NCBI GenBank assembly: GCA_016787785.1
Contig: JAEUTO010000005.1
Span: forward strand, 124,001 to 188,000
DNA: 64,000 bases
From: Bacteroidia bacterium
Lineage (GTDB): Bacteria; Bacteroidota; Bacteroidia; B-17B0; Aurantibacillaceae
Reading direction: 5' to 3'
In this document: in pieces, positions 35,689 through 43,745 of the stretch
Layout: each line of letters begins with the position of its first letter
Position numbering within the stretch: the stretch's first letter is position 1
The notes under the pieces: generated by a model
Database searches by the model: none
Told to the model about the DNA's origin: nothing
The model's input: only the letters and a program-made list of their open reading frames with translations
Made by a program: the position numbers and the translations under genes

Positions 35689-36447
35689 ATGAAAAGATCA
35701 TTACTTATTTTACTCACTGTTTTTTGTGTGAAGGGTTTTTCGCAATCAAGTATTTTGGTAACTAACATTACCAACACAAATTCGCCGGTGCCTATGGTTG
35801 CTAATCAAATTATTGCAAACACCACTACGTTCAATGCTACATCAACAAATGATATTGATGTAAAGAATACAAGTGGTTCTACAAAAGTTTATAGCCTTAA
35901 ACGTTACGACGTTGTAAAAAATGCCGGTGCTGATCCACGTTTTTGCTTTGCGAGTCAATGCTATGGTACCGGGCAAATGGTTTCGTTACAATCCTTAACC
36001 TTGACTGGCGGCCAAAGTGCTTCAGAAGTACAAGGGTCTTTCCAGATCATTACCGCCGATCTTGATGAATTTACGGCAGTAGGTTATAGCTATATAAAAT
36101 ATACTTTAACCAATGTGGCAAATACAAGTGACTCGTTACAGTTCAGCATTAAATACAATGCACCTTCTGGCGTTAATGAGTTAAACGCTAATGCATTATC
36201 TGCATTTGAACTTTTCCCAAACCCTGCATCTGATGCAACGGTTTTAAAAGTTTCTTCTTTAAAAGCAATGGATGCTAAAGTGATCGTTTATAACGCACTG
36301 GGCGCTGTTGTTTCTGAAAAAGCAATTGTTATCGCAGAAGGTAAGAACAAAATTGATCTTAACATCAACGACCTTTCTTCGGGAGTTTATTTTGCACAGA
36401 TAAAAATGGCAAACAGCTCTGTTACTAAAAAATTAGTAGTTAAGTAA
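35689..36447 (+). CDS. Small T9SS cargo with C-x4-C motif (second copy)
   Basis: A 252-residue secreted protein related to the one at 32547: signal peptide MKRSLLILLTVFCVKGFSQ, a beta-rich domain with Cys86 and Cys91 in RFCFASQCY, and a type A sorting domain (FPNPASDATVLKV...SSGVYFAQI...KKLVVK). It begins only 13 bp after the terminator of the large Omp28-type gene, so it is either expressed by readthrough or by a promoter inside that gene. Confidence 0.8.
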   Translation: MKRSLLILLTVFCVKGFSQSSILVTNITNTNSPVPMVANQIIANTTTFNATSTNDIDVKNTSGSTKVYSLKRYDVVKNAGADPRFCFASQCYGTGQMVSLQSLTLTGGQSASEVQGSFQIITADLDEFTAVGYSYIKYTLTNVANTSDSLQFSIKYNAPSGVNELNANALSAFELFPNPASDATVLKVSSLKAMDAKVIVYNALGAVVSEKAIVIAEGKNKIDLNINDLSSGVYFAQIKMANSSVTKKLVVK

Positions 36448-36465
36448 TACTTTAATTTTATTTTT

Positions 36466-36492
36466 GAAAAGCCCGGTTTTTCCGGGCTTTTC
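36466..36492 (+). terminator. Terminator after second C-x4-C gene
   Basis: An 11-bp perfect stem GAAAAGCCCGG/CCGGGCTTTTC with a T5 loop. Confidence 0.88.
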
Positions 36493-36561
36493 TTATTTAT
36501 AACCAATGCTAAAAAATCCAATTTTTTTTAGTTTCTTTACACTTTAATTTAACAGATAAAA

Positions 36562-37572
36562 ATGGAATTATACTTAGACTCAGCTAACCTGAAAGAAATT
36601 GAAGAAGGTTTTAAATTAGGCTTCTTAAATGGATTAACAACTACACCCACCTTCATGCAAAAGGAAGGGATCACAGATATTGACGGTACAATTGTAAAGT
36701 TAAGCAAAATGGTTCCTGTGCTTCAAATAGAGGCTTTAGGAAACACCGCAGAAGAGGTTTTAGCTGAAGCCGAGCGCCAGATAAAATTAGGCCTAGATCC
36801 TGCAAAAACAGTGTTTAAGATCCCTGTTTCGTTAGAGGGTGTGCGTGCCTGCAAGATGCTGAGAGATAAAGGTTATTTAGTAAATGTTCACTTAGTTTAC
36901 ACCCTGCAACAAGCTTACATGGCTATGCAAGCGGGCGCCACTTACGTTTGCCCGTTAGTTGGTCGTTTACAGGACCAAGGACATGATGCTTTAGCATTGG
37001 TTGAACAATGTGTTGATGCGGTTGATATTTATGGTTACGATACTAAGATCATGTTCTCGTCTGTTAGAACGGTGGAGCATGTGCGTAACGCCATTAATAT
37101 TGGTGTTCACACGATAACCGTTCCTCTAAAAATATTAAAACAATTAACCGAAAATAATTTTACTACCGTTGGTACCGATCAATTTATAATGGATACCCGC
37201 TTAATGATGGTAAAAGTAAAAGAGGCCATTAATGGCGTTAATCCTATTGTTTCAGAAGACACAAATATTACAGATGCTATTATTAAGTTAACCGAATTTA
37301 ATTTCGGTGCTATTACCGTTGTTAAAAAGGATGGTAGCATTAAAGGTGTATTTACTGACGGAAGCCTCCGTAAATTATTAGGCGAAAAAGGCCGCGATAT
37401 TTTAACCAAAAAATTAAGCGATCTTGAATACCGCGAACCAATTACAATAGAAGGAGATGTATTATTAAACGAAGCAAATACGTTGTTTAAGAAAACAAAT
37501 GTAGATACCATTGTTGTTACCAATAACGGCAAGCCTGTTGGCATGCTGGATATTCAGGACTTAAAATCGTAA
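36562..37572 (+). CDS. Transaldolase/fructose-6-phosphate-aldolase-like domain fused to a CBS pair
   Basis: A 336-residue fusion. Residues 1-215 align by eye with small transaldolases of the FSA/TalC type: MELYLDSANLKEI at the start, Schiff-base Lys86 in TVFKIPV (Lys85 in E. coli FSA), Tyr128 in ATYVCPLVGRLQDQG, and ITVPLKIL near the end. Residues about 228-336 are two CBS motifs (VVKKDGSIKGVFTDGSLRK; VVTNNGKPVGMLDIQDL) that closely resemble the CBS tail of KdsD, the arabinose-5-phosphate isomerase. CBS pairs usually bind adenosine ligands and tune enzyme activity. It precedes a KdsC-like phosphatase. The aldolase should act on a small sugar phosphate; the real substrate is unknown. Confidence 0.88.
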   Translation: MELYLDSANLKEIEEGFKLGFLNGLTTTPTFMQKEGITDIDGTIVKLSKMVPVLQIEALGNTAEEVLAEAERQIKLGLDPAKTVFKIPVSLEGVRACKMLRDKGYLVNVHLVYTLQQAYMAMQAGATYVCPLVGRLQDQGHDALALVEQCVDAVDIYGYDTKIMFSSVRTVEHVRNAINIGVHTITVPLKILKQLTENNFTTVGTDQFIMDTRLMMVKVKEAINGVNPIVSEDTNITDAIIKLTEFNFGAITVVKKDGSIKGVFTDGSLRKLLGEKGRDILTKKLSDLEYREPITIEGDVLLNEANTLFKKTNVDTIVVTNNGKPVGMLDIQDLKS

Positions 37573-37583
37573 GCAAAAATAAT

Positions 37584-37608
37584 AAGCCCTGTAACCGGGG
37601 CTTTTTTT
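37584..37608 (+). terminator. Terminator abutting the start codon of the HAD gene
   Basis: AAGCCC, an 8-nt loop and GGGCTT, then a T run ending at 37608. The ATG of the next gene is the very next base. It may attenuate rather than end transcription from the aldolase-CBS gene. Confidence 0.75.
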
Positions 37609-38313
37609 ATGAAAGAAATTGAAAACGCATATTTAAATATTGGTGGAAGATTTATTACACCGATTGCTGAGCTCAAAAAAAAATTGCCCAACATTAAAGC
37701 ATTTATTTTTGATTGGGATGGCGTTTTTAATAACGGCCAAAAAAACAATACCGGCGGCAGTAATTTTAGTGAAGTAGACAGCATGGGCACAAATTTGCTG
37801 CGCTATTCTTATTTTATGAAGAATGGCCAATTGCCCGTAACAGCTGTTATTAGTGGCGAGAACAATGAGACTGCTTTTTATTTTTGCAAGCGCGAATGTT
37901 TTGACTACTCTTTCTTTAAAATAGCAACAAAAATAAACGCACTTAATTTTATTTGCGAAAAAGAAAATATTAAACCCAACGAAGTAGCTTATTTTTTTGA
38001 TGATGTTTTAGATCTTTCAATGGCTGAGGTTTGTGGTGTAAGAATTTTAGTGAACCAAAAAGCAAACCCTTTGTTTGTAGGTTTTTGCATAAAGAACAAT
38101 TTGGTAGATTACCTGTCGGCCAATAGTGGTGGCGGCTTTGCTGTGCGCGAAGCATCGGAGTTATTAATTGCTTTGAATGAGAACTTTACCGAAGTAATTA
38201 ATAACCGTAAAAATTCTACAGCAGATTATAAAAAGTATATCGAAAAAAGGAAAGCGGTTAAAACCAAATTTTTTACGGTTGTAGATAATAAAATAGAAGC
38301 CGCAGATATTTAG
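37609..38313 (+). CDS. KdsC-like HAD phosphatase
   Basis: A 234-residue HAD-superfamily protein. The nucleophile motif is FIFDWDGVFNNG (Asp35, Asp37). The Ser/Thr motif appears as AVISGEN, the acidic motif as AYFFDDVLDLSM, and the C-terminal SGGGFAVREASELLI is a KdsC/NeuC-type signature. KdsC removes phosphate from 8-phospho-3-deoxy-manno-octulosonate; relatives act on other ulosonate or sugar phosphates. N-terminal (about 28) and C-terminal (about 40) extensions make it longer than classical KdsC. Immediate linkage to the aldolase-CBS gene suggests successive steps. Its stop overlaps that of the convergent exporter gene by 4 bp. Confidence 0.85.
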   Translation: MKEIENAYLNIGGRFITPIAELKKKLPNIKAFIFDWDGVFNNGQKNNTGGSNFSEVDSMGTNLLRYSYFMKNGQLPVTAVISGENNETAFYFCKRECFDYSFFKIATKINALNFICEKENIKPNEVAYFFDDVLDLSMAEVCGVRILVNQKANPLFVGFCIKNNLVDYLSANSGGGFAVREASELLIALNENFTEVINNRKNSTADYKKYIEKRKAVKTKFFTVVDNKIEAADI

Positions 38314-40145
38314 CTTAGTTCAAACTGCATTTTGCTCAATTTGTGATACAAACCATTTTCGTTTAAGATCAATTGCTGGTGTGAACCAATTTCCTGAACC
38401 AAACCATTTTGCAAAACCACAATTTTATCAGCATTTCTTATCGTTGCTAATCTATGTGCAATAACAATACTGGTGCGGCCTACCATTAATTTATCCAGGG
38501 CTTCCTGCACCAAGTGTTCGCTTTCGCTATCTAAGCTGCTTGTGGCCTCATCTAAAATTAAAATGCTTGGGTTCTTTAATACTGCACGTGCAATGGCAAT
38601 TCGCTGTCTTTGTCCGCCAGAAAGTTGAATACCTCTTTCGCCAACCAAAGTTTTAAATTTGTCAGGAAATGAATTTACAAAATCATAAGCGTTTGCTTTG
38701 CGCGCTGCTTCTTCAATCTCAAGATCTGTTGCGTTTGGTTTACCGTATGCAATATTATCTTTGATTGTTCCCGCAAATAAAATTACATCCTGTGGTACAA
38801 TTGCAATTTGTTTTCTTAATTCGGTTAGCTGGATATCTTTACTGTTAACGCCATCTACCTCGATCGTTCCATTTTGCGGATCGTAAAAACGCAAGATCAA
38901 ACTTGCAATGGTAGATTTACCCGAACCACTACTTCCTACAAGGGCAACGGTTTCGCCGGAACTGGCTTTAAAGGAAATGTTTTTGAGCACATCAAAATCA
39001 GGGCGTGTTGGATAATTAAATGAAACGTTTTTAAATTCAATTTCTCCGTTTGATCGTTTTGCTGGCACGTTATCTTTAAATAATTCAATATCCTCAATAT
39101 CACTGTCAATTAATTCAAAAACCCTGTCGGTAGCGCCCAATGCGCGTTGTATTGATGCAACCTGTTCGGGTAAGCCACCCAAAGAACCGGCGACAAAAAG
39201 TGCGAGCATTAAAAATTGTCCAAATTGTTCTGATGTTAGTTTGCCATTCATCACCATTTGCACCATGATGTACAAAATGAAAAACACGGTGCCAAAAACA
39301 AAGGTAATTACAAAAGCAAAAAATGTTCCGCGAAAAACACCGTACTTAAATCCAAAAATTTTAATATCCTGTGTTTTTTCGGTGTAGCGTTTTATTTCGT
39401 AAGCCTCGTTGGTAAAGGTTTTCACATTAGAGATCCCCGAAAGTACTTCGCCAACTATTACACTAGCTTCAGCGATCTTATCCTGAAAGCCTTTTGAATA
39501 TTTTCTTATTTTTTTTGCAAATAAAATAGAAACAACTGTAAGTGGCGGGATAATGAAAACAAACCACTGGGCAATTTCCCACTTGGTAAGAACAACCATT
39601 AAAACTAAGCCACCAACACCAACAATTGTTTGGCGAATAAGCTCTGCAATGTTTACAGTAAATGCTTCTGAAATAACATTTATATCTGTTGCCATGCGGC
39701 TGCTTAATTCAGCCACCTGGTTCTTAGAGAAAAACCCCATGGGCATTTGAATTAAACGCTTAAAGGTATCGTTACGCAAACCCTGTAAGATATTTTCGGT
39801 AACAAGTGTAAAAAAATAAACCCTGCCAAAAGAAAATACACCCTGAATCAATAGTATAATTAAAAGAGTAATGCCCAGGCCCATTAATTTGCCTTGATTT
39901 TCGGCTAAATGCGCCGGGTTGCTATCAAAAAAGCCAAATAATGCGCCGGCTTTTACAGGGAATAACAGGCCAACAGAGGCTGTACCAACTAAAAAGACCA
40001 TTCCCATCAAAAACTTCCACTTTTGTCTTTTTAAGTAACCAAATAAACGCAACGATTTTTTAAGATTGGCAAGACTAAGCTTGGCCTTAGGTAATTCATC
40101 GTTCTCGTTATTGGTGGGTCCGCCCCCTCTGCGTTGTTTTGCCAT
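38310..40145 (-). CDS. ABC exporter, MsbA/lipid-exporter-like
   Basis: A 611-residue half-transporter with fused six-helix membrane domain (about 40-340) and ATPase (about 370-610). Walker A is LVGSSGSGKST, the signature LSGGQRQRIAIARA, Walker B ILILDEATSSLDSESE and the switch His lies in VIAHRLATI. It is close to the lipid-A/multidrug exporter subfamily found in all Bacteroidota. Its location beside a KdsC-like gene, and lpxK elsewhere in the window, would suit lipid A transport, but drug export cannot be excluded. The first 30 residues (RRGGGPTNNENDELP) are polar. Confidence 0.93.
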   Translation of the reverse strand: MAKQRRGGGPTNNENDELPKAKLSLANLKKSLRLFGYLKRQKWKFLMGMVFLVGTASVGLLFPVKAGALFGFFDSNPAHLAENQGKLMGLGITLLIILLIQGVFSFGRVYFFTLVTENILQGLRNDTFKRLIQMPMGFFSKNQVAELSSRMATDINVISEAFTVNIAELIRQTIVGVGGLVLMVVLTKWEIAQWFVFIIPPLTVVSILFAKKIRKYSKGFQDKIAEASVIVGEVLSGISNVKTFTNEAYEIKRYTEKTQDIKIFGFKYGVFRGTFFAFVITFVFGTVFFILYIMVQMVMNGKLTSEQFGQFLMLALFVAGSLGGLPEQVASIQRALGATDRVFELIDSDIEDIELFKDNVPAKRSNGEIEFKNVSFNYPTRPDFDVLKNISFKASSGETVALVGSSGSGKSTIASLILRFYDPQNGTIEVDGVNSKDIQLTELRKQIAIVPQDVILFAGTIKDNIAYGKPNATDLEIEEAARKANAYDFVNSFPDKFKTLVGERGIQLSGGQRQRIAIARAVLKNPSILILDEATSSLDSESEHLVQEALDKLMVGRTSIVIAHRLATIRNADKIVVLQNGLVQEIGSHQQLILNENGLYHKLSKMQFELS

Positions 40146-40233
40146 AGAGGCTGTAAAATTACGGTATAAAAGTGCTTATCCTGTCATTAAATTGTAATAA
40201 AGACCCTTAAATAGGGTTAAATTTTAAATAAAG

Positions 40234-40264
40234 TTTGCCGAAATAAAAATTACCGCTATATTTG
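40234..40264 (+). promoter_or_regulatory. rpmH: Bacteroidota-type promoter of rpmH
   Basis: TTTG, 19 bp, TATATTTG: an exact match to the clade consensus, with the ATG 43 bp further on. Confidence 0.88.
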
Positions 40265-40307
40265 CAATCCATTTTTAAAAGTAAATAACAAGTAAATATT
40301 TAATATC

Positions 40308-40463
40308 ATGAAAAGGACCTTTCAACCATCGCAACGTAAAAGAAAAAATAAACATGGATTCAGAGAGCGCATGGCATCAGCAAATGGTCGCCGTGTACTA
40401 GCAGCAAGACGTTCACGCGGACGTAAAAAATTGACTGTTAGCAGCGAAAAGACCCATAAATAA
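40308..40463 (+). CDS. rpmH: 50S ribosomal protein L34
   Basis: A 51-residue protein with the L34 sequence pattern: [20 protein letters not shown] at the start and [20 protein letters not shown] after it. It is a small basic protein of the large ribosomal subunit. It is not next to rnpA, as it often is, but stands alone between the exporter gene and yceD with its own promoter and terminator. Confidence 0.97.
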   Translation: MKRTFQPSQRKRKNKHGFRERMASANGRRVLAARRSRGRKKLTVSSEKTHK

Positions 40464-40491
40464 GCAATTTATTTCTTTAAATAATTAAAAG

Positions 40492-40519
40492 AACCATCTC
40501 TAAAAGGGCTGGTTTTTTT
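40492..40519 (+). terminator. Terminator after rpmH
   Basis: AACCA-t-CTC, loop TAAAA, GGG-c-TGGTT, followed by a run of T. One internal mismatch. Confidence 0.75.
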
Positions 40520-40581
40520 GTTTAAAAGGGCCTTTAAAGCCCTAAAACAGGCAAATACAAGGCTTTTATTTGTTAATATAT

Positions 40582-40611
40582 TTTGTAGATCAAACAAAAA
40601 ACCTATATTTG
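40582..40611 (+). promoter_or_regulatory. Bacteroidota-type promoter of yceD-rpmF
   Basis: TTTG, 18 bp, TATATTTG, 22 bp before the yceD ATG. The -7 box and the bases after it (GCA[A/G]TCC) are nearly the same as at rpmH. Confidence 0.82.
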
Positions 40612-40633
40612 CAGTCCTTTTTAAAAGAGAGGT

Positions 40634-41170
40634 ATGGGTAAGAGTGAGTACGTAATACAGTTTGGAGGATTGCCCGTTGGTTTACATGAATTTGAATTCG
40701 AAGTAAACGATAAGTTCTTTAGTAAGATTGAAAATAGCGAGGTGCAAAGTGGCAATATTGATGTTACAGCTACACTCACAAAACAAAATCATTTGTTGCA
40801 AATGCATTTTACTTTTGAAGGTACTGTTAATGTAGATTGCGACAGGTGTTTAAAAGGTTTCGATTTTCCGGTTGAAGGTGAAGAGAATCTGGTTATTAAA
40901 CATGGAAATCCTGAAGAAAGCAATGACGAAATTTTAGTTATTGAAGAAGGGGATGAAGAATTTGACATCTCTCACTATTTATACGAATACATTATTTTAG
41001 CTATTCCCGCGCGCCGTGTGCCATGCGAACTTGATGAAGAAGAGTTTAAGTGCGATTACGAAACAAGGGATAAACTGGATAGTTTAACTTCTGATTCGGA
41101 GGAAGCAGAAAATAAAAACAACCCTTTATGGGAGCAATTGAATAAATTAAAAAATATTAATAAAAATTAA
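40634..41170 (+). CDS. yceD: YceD/DUF177 family protein
   Basis: A 178-residue acidic protein of the DUF177 family, recognised by the central Cys pair in VDCDRCLKGFDFPVEG and the C-terminal DPRW-equivalent region NPLWEQLNKLK. It nearly always precedes rpmF. Work in plants and E. coli ties it to 23S rRNA maturation. Here it lies 11 bp before rpmF and shares its promoter. Confidence 0.92.
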   Translation: MGKSEYVIQFGGLPVGLHEFEFEVNDKFFSKIENSEVQSGNIDVTATLTKQNHLLQMHFTFEGTVNVDCDRCLKGFDFPVEGEENLVIKHGNPEESNDEILVIEEGDEEFDISHYLYEYIILAIPARRVPCELDEEEFKCDYETRDKLDSLTSDSEEAENKNNPLWEQLNKLKNINKN

Positions 41171-41181
41171 AGTAAGAAATC

Positions 41182-41364
41182 ATGCCAAATCCAAAACGAA
41201 AACTATCCCGTTCACGTAGAGACTCACGTCGTGCAACATACAAAGCAACTGCTATGACAATTTCAAAAGATTCAACCACCGGCGAAGCGCATTTAATGCA
41301 CCGTGCACACTGGTTCGAAGGAAAACTTTACTATAAAGGTAAAGTGGTTATGGAAAAAGCATAA
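41182..41364 (+). CDS. rpmF: 50S ribosomal protein L32, zinc-free form
   Basis: A 60-residue L32 with the family start [20 protein letters not shown] and the end [14 protein letters not shown]. All four zinc-ribbon Cys found in the standard form are absent; there is no Cys at all. Such C-minus L32 proteins avoid a zinc requirement. Confidence 0.96.
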   Translation: MPNPKRKLSRSRRDSRRATYKATAMTISKDSTTGEAHLMHRAHWFEGKLYYKGKVVMEKA

Positions 41365-41392
41365 TAATAAATATTATTTCAGGTATTTTATT

Positions 41393-41420
41393 AAAAAGCA
41401 GGTAATATTACCTGCTTTTT
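41393..41420 (+). terminator. Palindromic terminator after rpmF
   Basis: A perfect 28-bp palindrome built on AAAAAGCAGGTAAT and its complement, ending in a T run. It separates rpmF from the histidine kinase gene. Confidence 0.88.
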
Positions 41421-41421
41421 A

Positions 41422-41429
41422 TATTTTTG
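41422..41429 (+). promoter_or_regulatory. Candidate -7 box for the histidine kinase gene
   Basis: TATTTTTG lies just after the terminator and 29 bp before the ATG at 41459. No TTTG stands at -33, so support is partial. Confidence 0.4.
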
Positions 41430-41458
41430 CCAAAATTGAAAAATTATAGGGCCCTTGT

Positions 41459-42712
41459 ATGAACTTAAAAGCACTTTTTTTTAGGAGTATAAATTTTGGC
41501 ATACAAGAGGATCAATCTTTTCACGATAAAAGACGCATTAAAAGCGTAAACTTTTTAAACTTAGTTGTACTCGCCTTTTTACTTATTGGGCTAACCAATT
41601 GGTTCTTTATCCGAGACGAATTTCCGCTTGCCATTGAACTTACATTTATTTTTATAACTATTCTTTCTATTTTTTTAAGTTACAAAAATAGAACAAGCCT
41701 GGCTTTTTCGATCTTTACAATAAATGTAAATATTGCCTTGTTCTTTGTTTGCAAATATTATCCCGATGAAGTGGGTTCTCATTTATTTTATTTTCCTTTA
41801 ATTGTAAGTATTGTTCTGTTAAATAACCCTTCGGTTATTGATAAACATTTTTTATTGCACCTTTTTACCTGTGCTACATTCTTTCTTTTAAATATTTTTG
41901 TTGATCTACCTGCGTTTCAAACTAAAACACTTTCTCCTGAATCTATAAGGGTAATGTGGATCTATAACATGATCATGTCTGTTGGATTAACCGCCATGAT
42001 AACCTATTTATTGAACAAAACTATTTTTAATCAAAACAAAGAGATCTTATCGCAATTCGATGATCTAAAAAAGACAAAAGAGGAGGTGAATCTTTCACTC
42101 AAAGAAAAAGAAATTTTGCTGGCCGAATTACATCATCGTGTAAAGAATAATCTGGCTATTATTTCCGGCTTGCTAAATTTGCAGGAAGATGCTATAAATA
42201 ACCATGAAGCAAAACAAGTAATAAGCGAAACCAAAGATCGAATTATGAGCATGGCCCTGGTGCATAAAATGCTCTTTAAAAATCCCGAATTTAAAAAGAT
42301 TGATTTTGGAAAATATTCATCCGAACTTATCTCAGAACTTTTTAATTCCTATAATCTGGCAGGCGATGTAACCATTGAAGAAGATTATGATGCCATAAAT
42401 CTTTCTATAAGTGTTTCTATCCCCTTGGGCCTTATCTTAAACGAAATAGTAACAAACAGCATCAAGTATGGCTTTAAAGATGAACCTGCCGCCAACAATA
42501 AATTTTATATCAGCATTAAAAAAGAGAACAATTTTGTTTCTTTAATAGTAAAAGATTCGGGCAAAGGATTTGACAAAGATCTTAATACTGATTTGGAAAC
42601 CAGTTCTTTAGGTATTGTTTTGATCAAATCGTTAACCCAGCAAATAGAGGGTAAAGTTTTGTTTTCTAACAACAATGGCGCTAAAATTGAGATCAATTTT
42701 CCCAACAATTAA
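41459..42712 (+). CDS. HisKA_2-type membrane sensor histidine kinase
   Basis: A 417-residue kinase. The N-terminal half has about six hydrophobic helices (between about 30 and 190) with short loops and no large extracellular domain. A coiled-coil linker leads to the HisKA_2 dimerisation box LLAELHHRVKNNLAIISGLL with acceptor His225. The HATPase part has LILNEIVTNSIKYGF (N box) and VKDSGKGFD (G1). HisKA_2 kinases often pair with atypical or separate regulators, and none is encoded here. It stands between rpmF and plsX, which are adjacent in many bacteria. Confidence 0.9.
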   Translation: MNLKALFFRSINFGIQEDQSFHDKRRIKSVNFLNLVVLAFLLIGLTNWFFIRDEFPLAIELTFIFITILSIFLSYKNRTSLAFSIFTINVNIALFFVCKYYPDEVGSHLFYFPLIVSIVLLNNPSVIDKHFLLHLFTCATFFLLNIFVDLPAFQTKTLSPESIRVMWIYNMIMSVGLTAMITYLLNKTIFNQNKEILSQFDDLKKTKEEVNLSLKEKEILLAELHHRVKNNLAIISGLLNLQEDAINNHEAKQVISETKDRIMSMALVHKMLFKNPEFKKIDFGKYSSELISELFNSYNLAGDVTIEEDYDAINLSISVSIPLGLILNEIVTNSIKYGFKDEPAANNKFYISIKKENNFVSLIVKDSGKGFDKDLNTDLETSSLGIVLIKSLTQQIEGKVLFSNNNGAKIEINFPNN

Positions 42713-42805
42713 ATTATTAATAAATCAGCCTGTTTAAAGTGAATTTAAGCGTATAAAATTGTATTATTGTAGTTTGTTAAAAATTCGTTTTTACGACAGA
42801 TATAT

Positions 42806-43744
42806 ATGAAAATTGGCTTTGATATTTTAGGTGGTGACTTTGCTCCGGACAACTGTTTAGAAGGAGCTATTTTAGCAGCTAAAGAACTTCCTGCTCAGGC
42901 ACGAATTGTTTTAATTGGCGATAGTGAAGTGGCAAAAGCATATTTCAATAAAAAAGGAGTAGATCCAAATAGCTTTGATTATTTGCATACTACCGAAGTT
43001 ATTGAAATGGGCGAACACCCAACCAAAGCATTTTCTCAAAAGCCAAACAGTAGTATTAACCTTGGCTTTAAAGCACTAAAAGAAGCGCAATTAGATGCCT
43101 TTATTAGCGCAGGTAATACAGGCGCAATGCTTGTTGGCTCTATGTTCACAGTAAAAGCTGTGCCGGGTGTTATAAGGCCTTGTATTACTTCTATTATGCC
43201 AAAAGAGAATGGTGGCTTTGGGCTGATCTTAGATGTTGGTACCAATGCAGATTGTAAACCGGATGTGCTTTATCAATTCGGTATACTTGGCTCTATTCTT
43301 GCAAAAGAGATCTATAAAATAAACAATCCAAAAGTAGGGTTGTTAAACATAGGCGAAGAACCTGAAAAAGGAAATTTAGTGGCACAGGCTACTTACTCAT
43401 TAATGAAAGACTCAAAAGATTTTAATTTTGTTGGAAACGTAGAGGGCGGGGATATTTTTAAAGATGCAGCAGATGTTGTTGTTTGCGAAGGGTTTGTTGG
43501 AAACGTTGTACTTAAAATGGCAGAAGCATTTTACACAGTATCTAAAAAATTAAAAGTTGAACACGAATATTTTGACAAATTTAATTACGAATTATACGGG
43601 GGCACGCCAATCTTAGGTATCAACTCCAATGTTATTATTTGTCATGGCAAATCAAGCCCATTAGCATTTAAAAATTCTTTGGTTTTAGCTAAAGGTCTCG
43701 TAGATGTTAAGTTAACCGAAAAAATACAACAAACATTCCAATAA
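42806..43744 (+). CDS. plsX: Phosphate acyltransferase PlsX
   Basis: A 312-residue PlsX, which makes acyl-phosphate from acyl-ACP for phospholipid synthesis. Family motifs include KIGFDILGGDFAPDNCLEGA at the start, SAGNTGAMLVGSMF, PKENGGFGLILDVGTNADCK and CEGFVGNVVLKM. The ATG at 42806 follows a 93-bp gap. It lies one base before fabH, so the pair is translated together. Confidence 0.96.
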   Translation: MKIGFDILGGDFAPDNCLEGAILAAKELPAQARIVLIGDSEVAKAYFNKKGVDPNSFDYLHTTEVIEMGEHPTKAFSQKPNSSINLGFKALKEAQLDAFISAGNTGAMLVGSMFTVKAVPGVIRPCITSIMPKENGGFGLILDVGTNADCKPDVLYQFGILGSILAKEIYKINNPKVGLLNIGEEPEKGNLVAQATYSLMKDSKDFNFVGNVEGGDIFKDAADVVVCEGFVGNVVLKMAEAFYTVSKKLKVEHEYFDKFNYELYGGTPILGINSNVIICHGKSSPLAFKNSLVLAKGLVDVKLTEKIQQTFQ

Positions 43745-43745
43745 A

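Noticed and set aside
41393-41420. 28-bp perfect palindrome as a regulator operator
   Set aside because: Its position just after rpmF, A-run/T-run ends and hairpin potential fit a terminator; no second copy was seen near a promoter.
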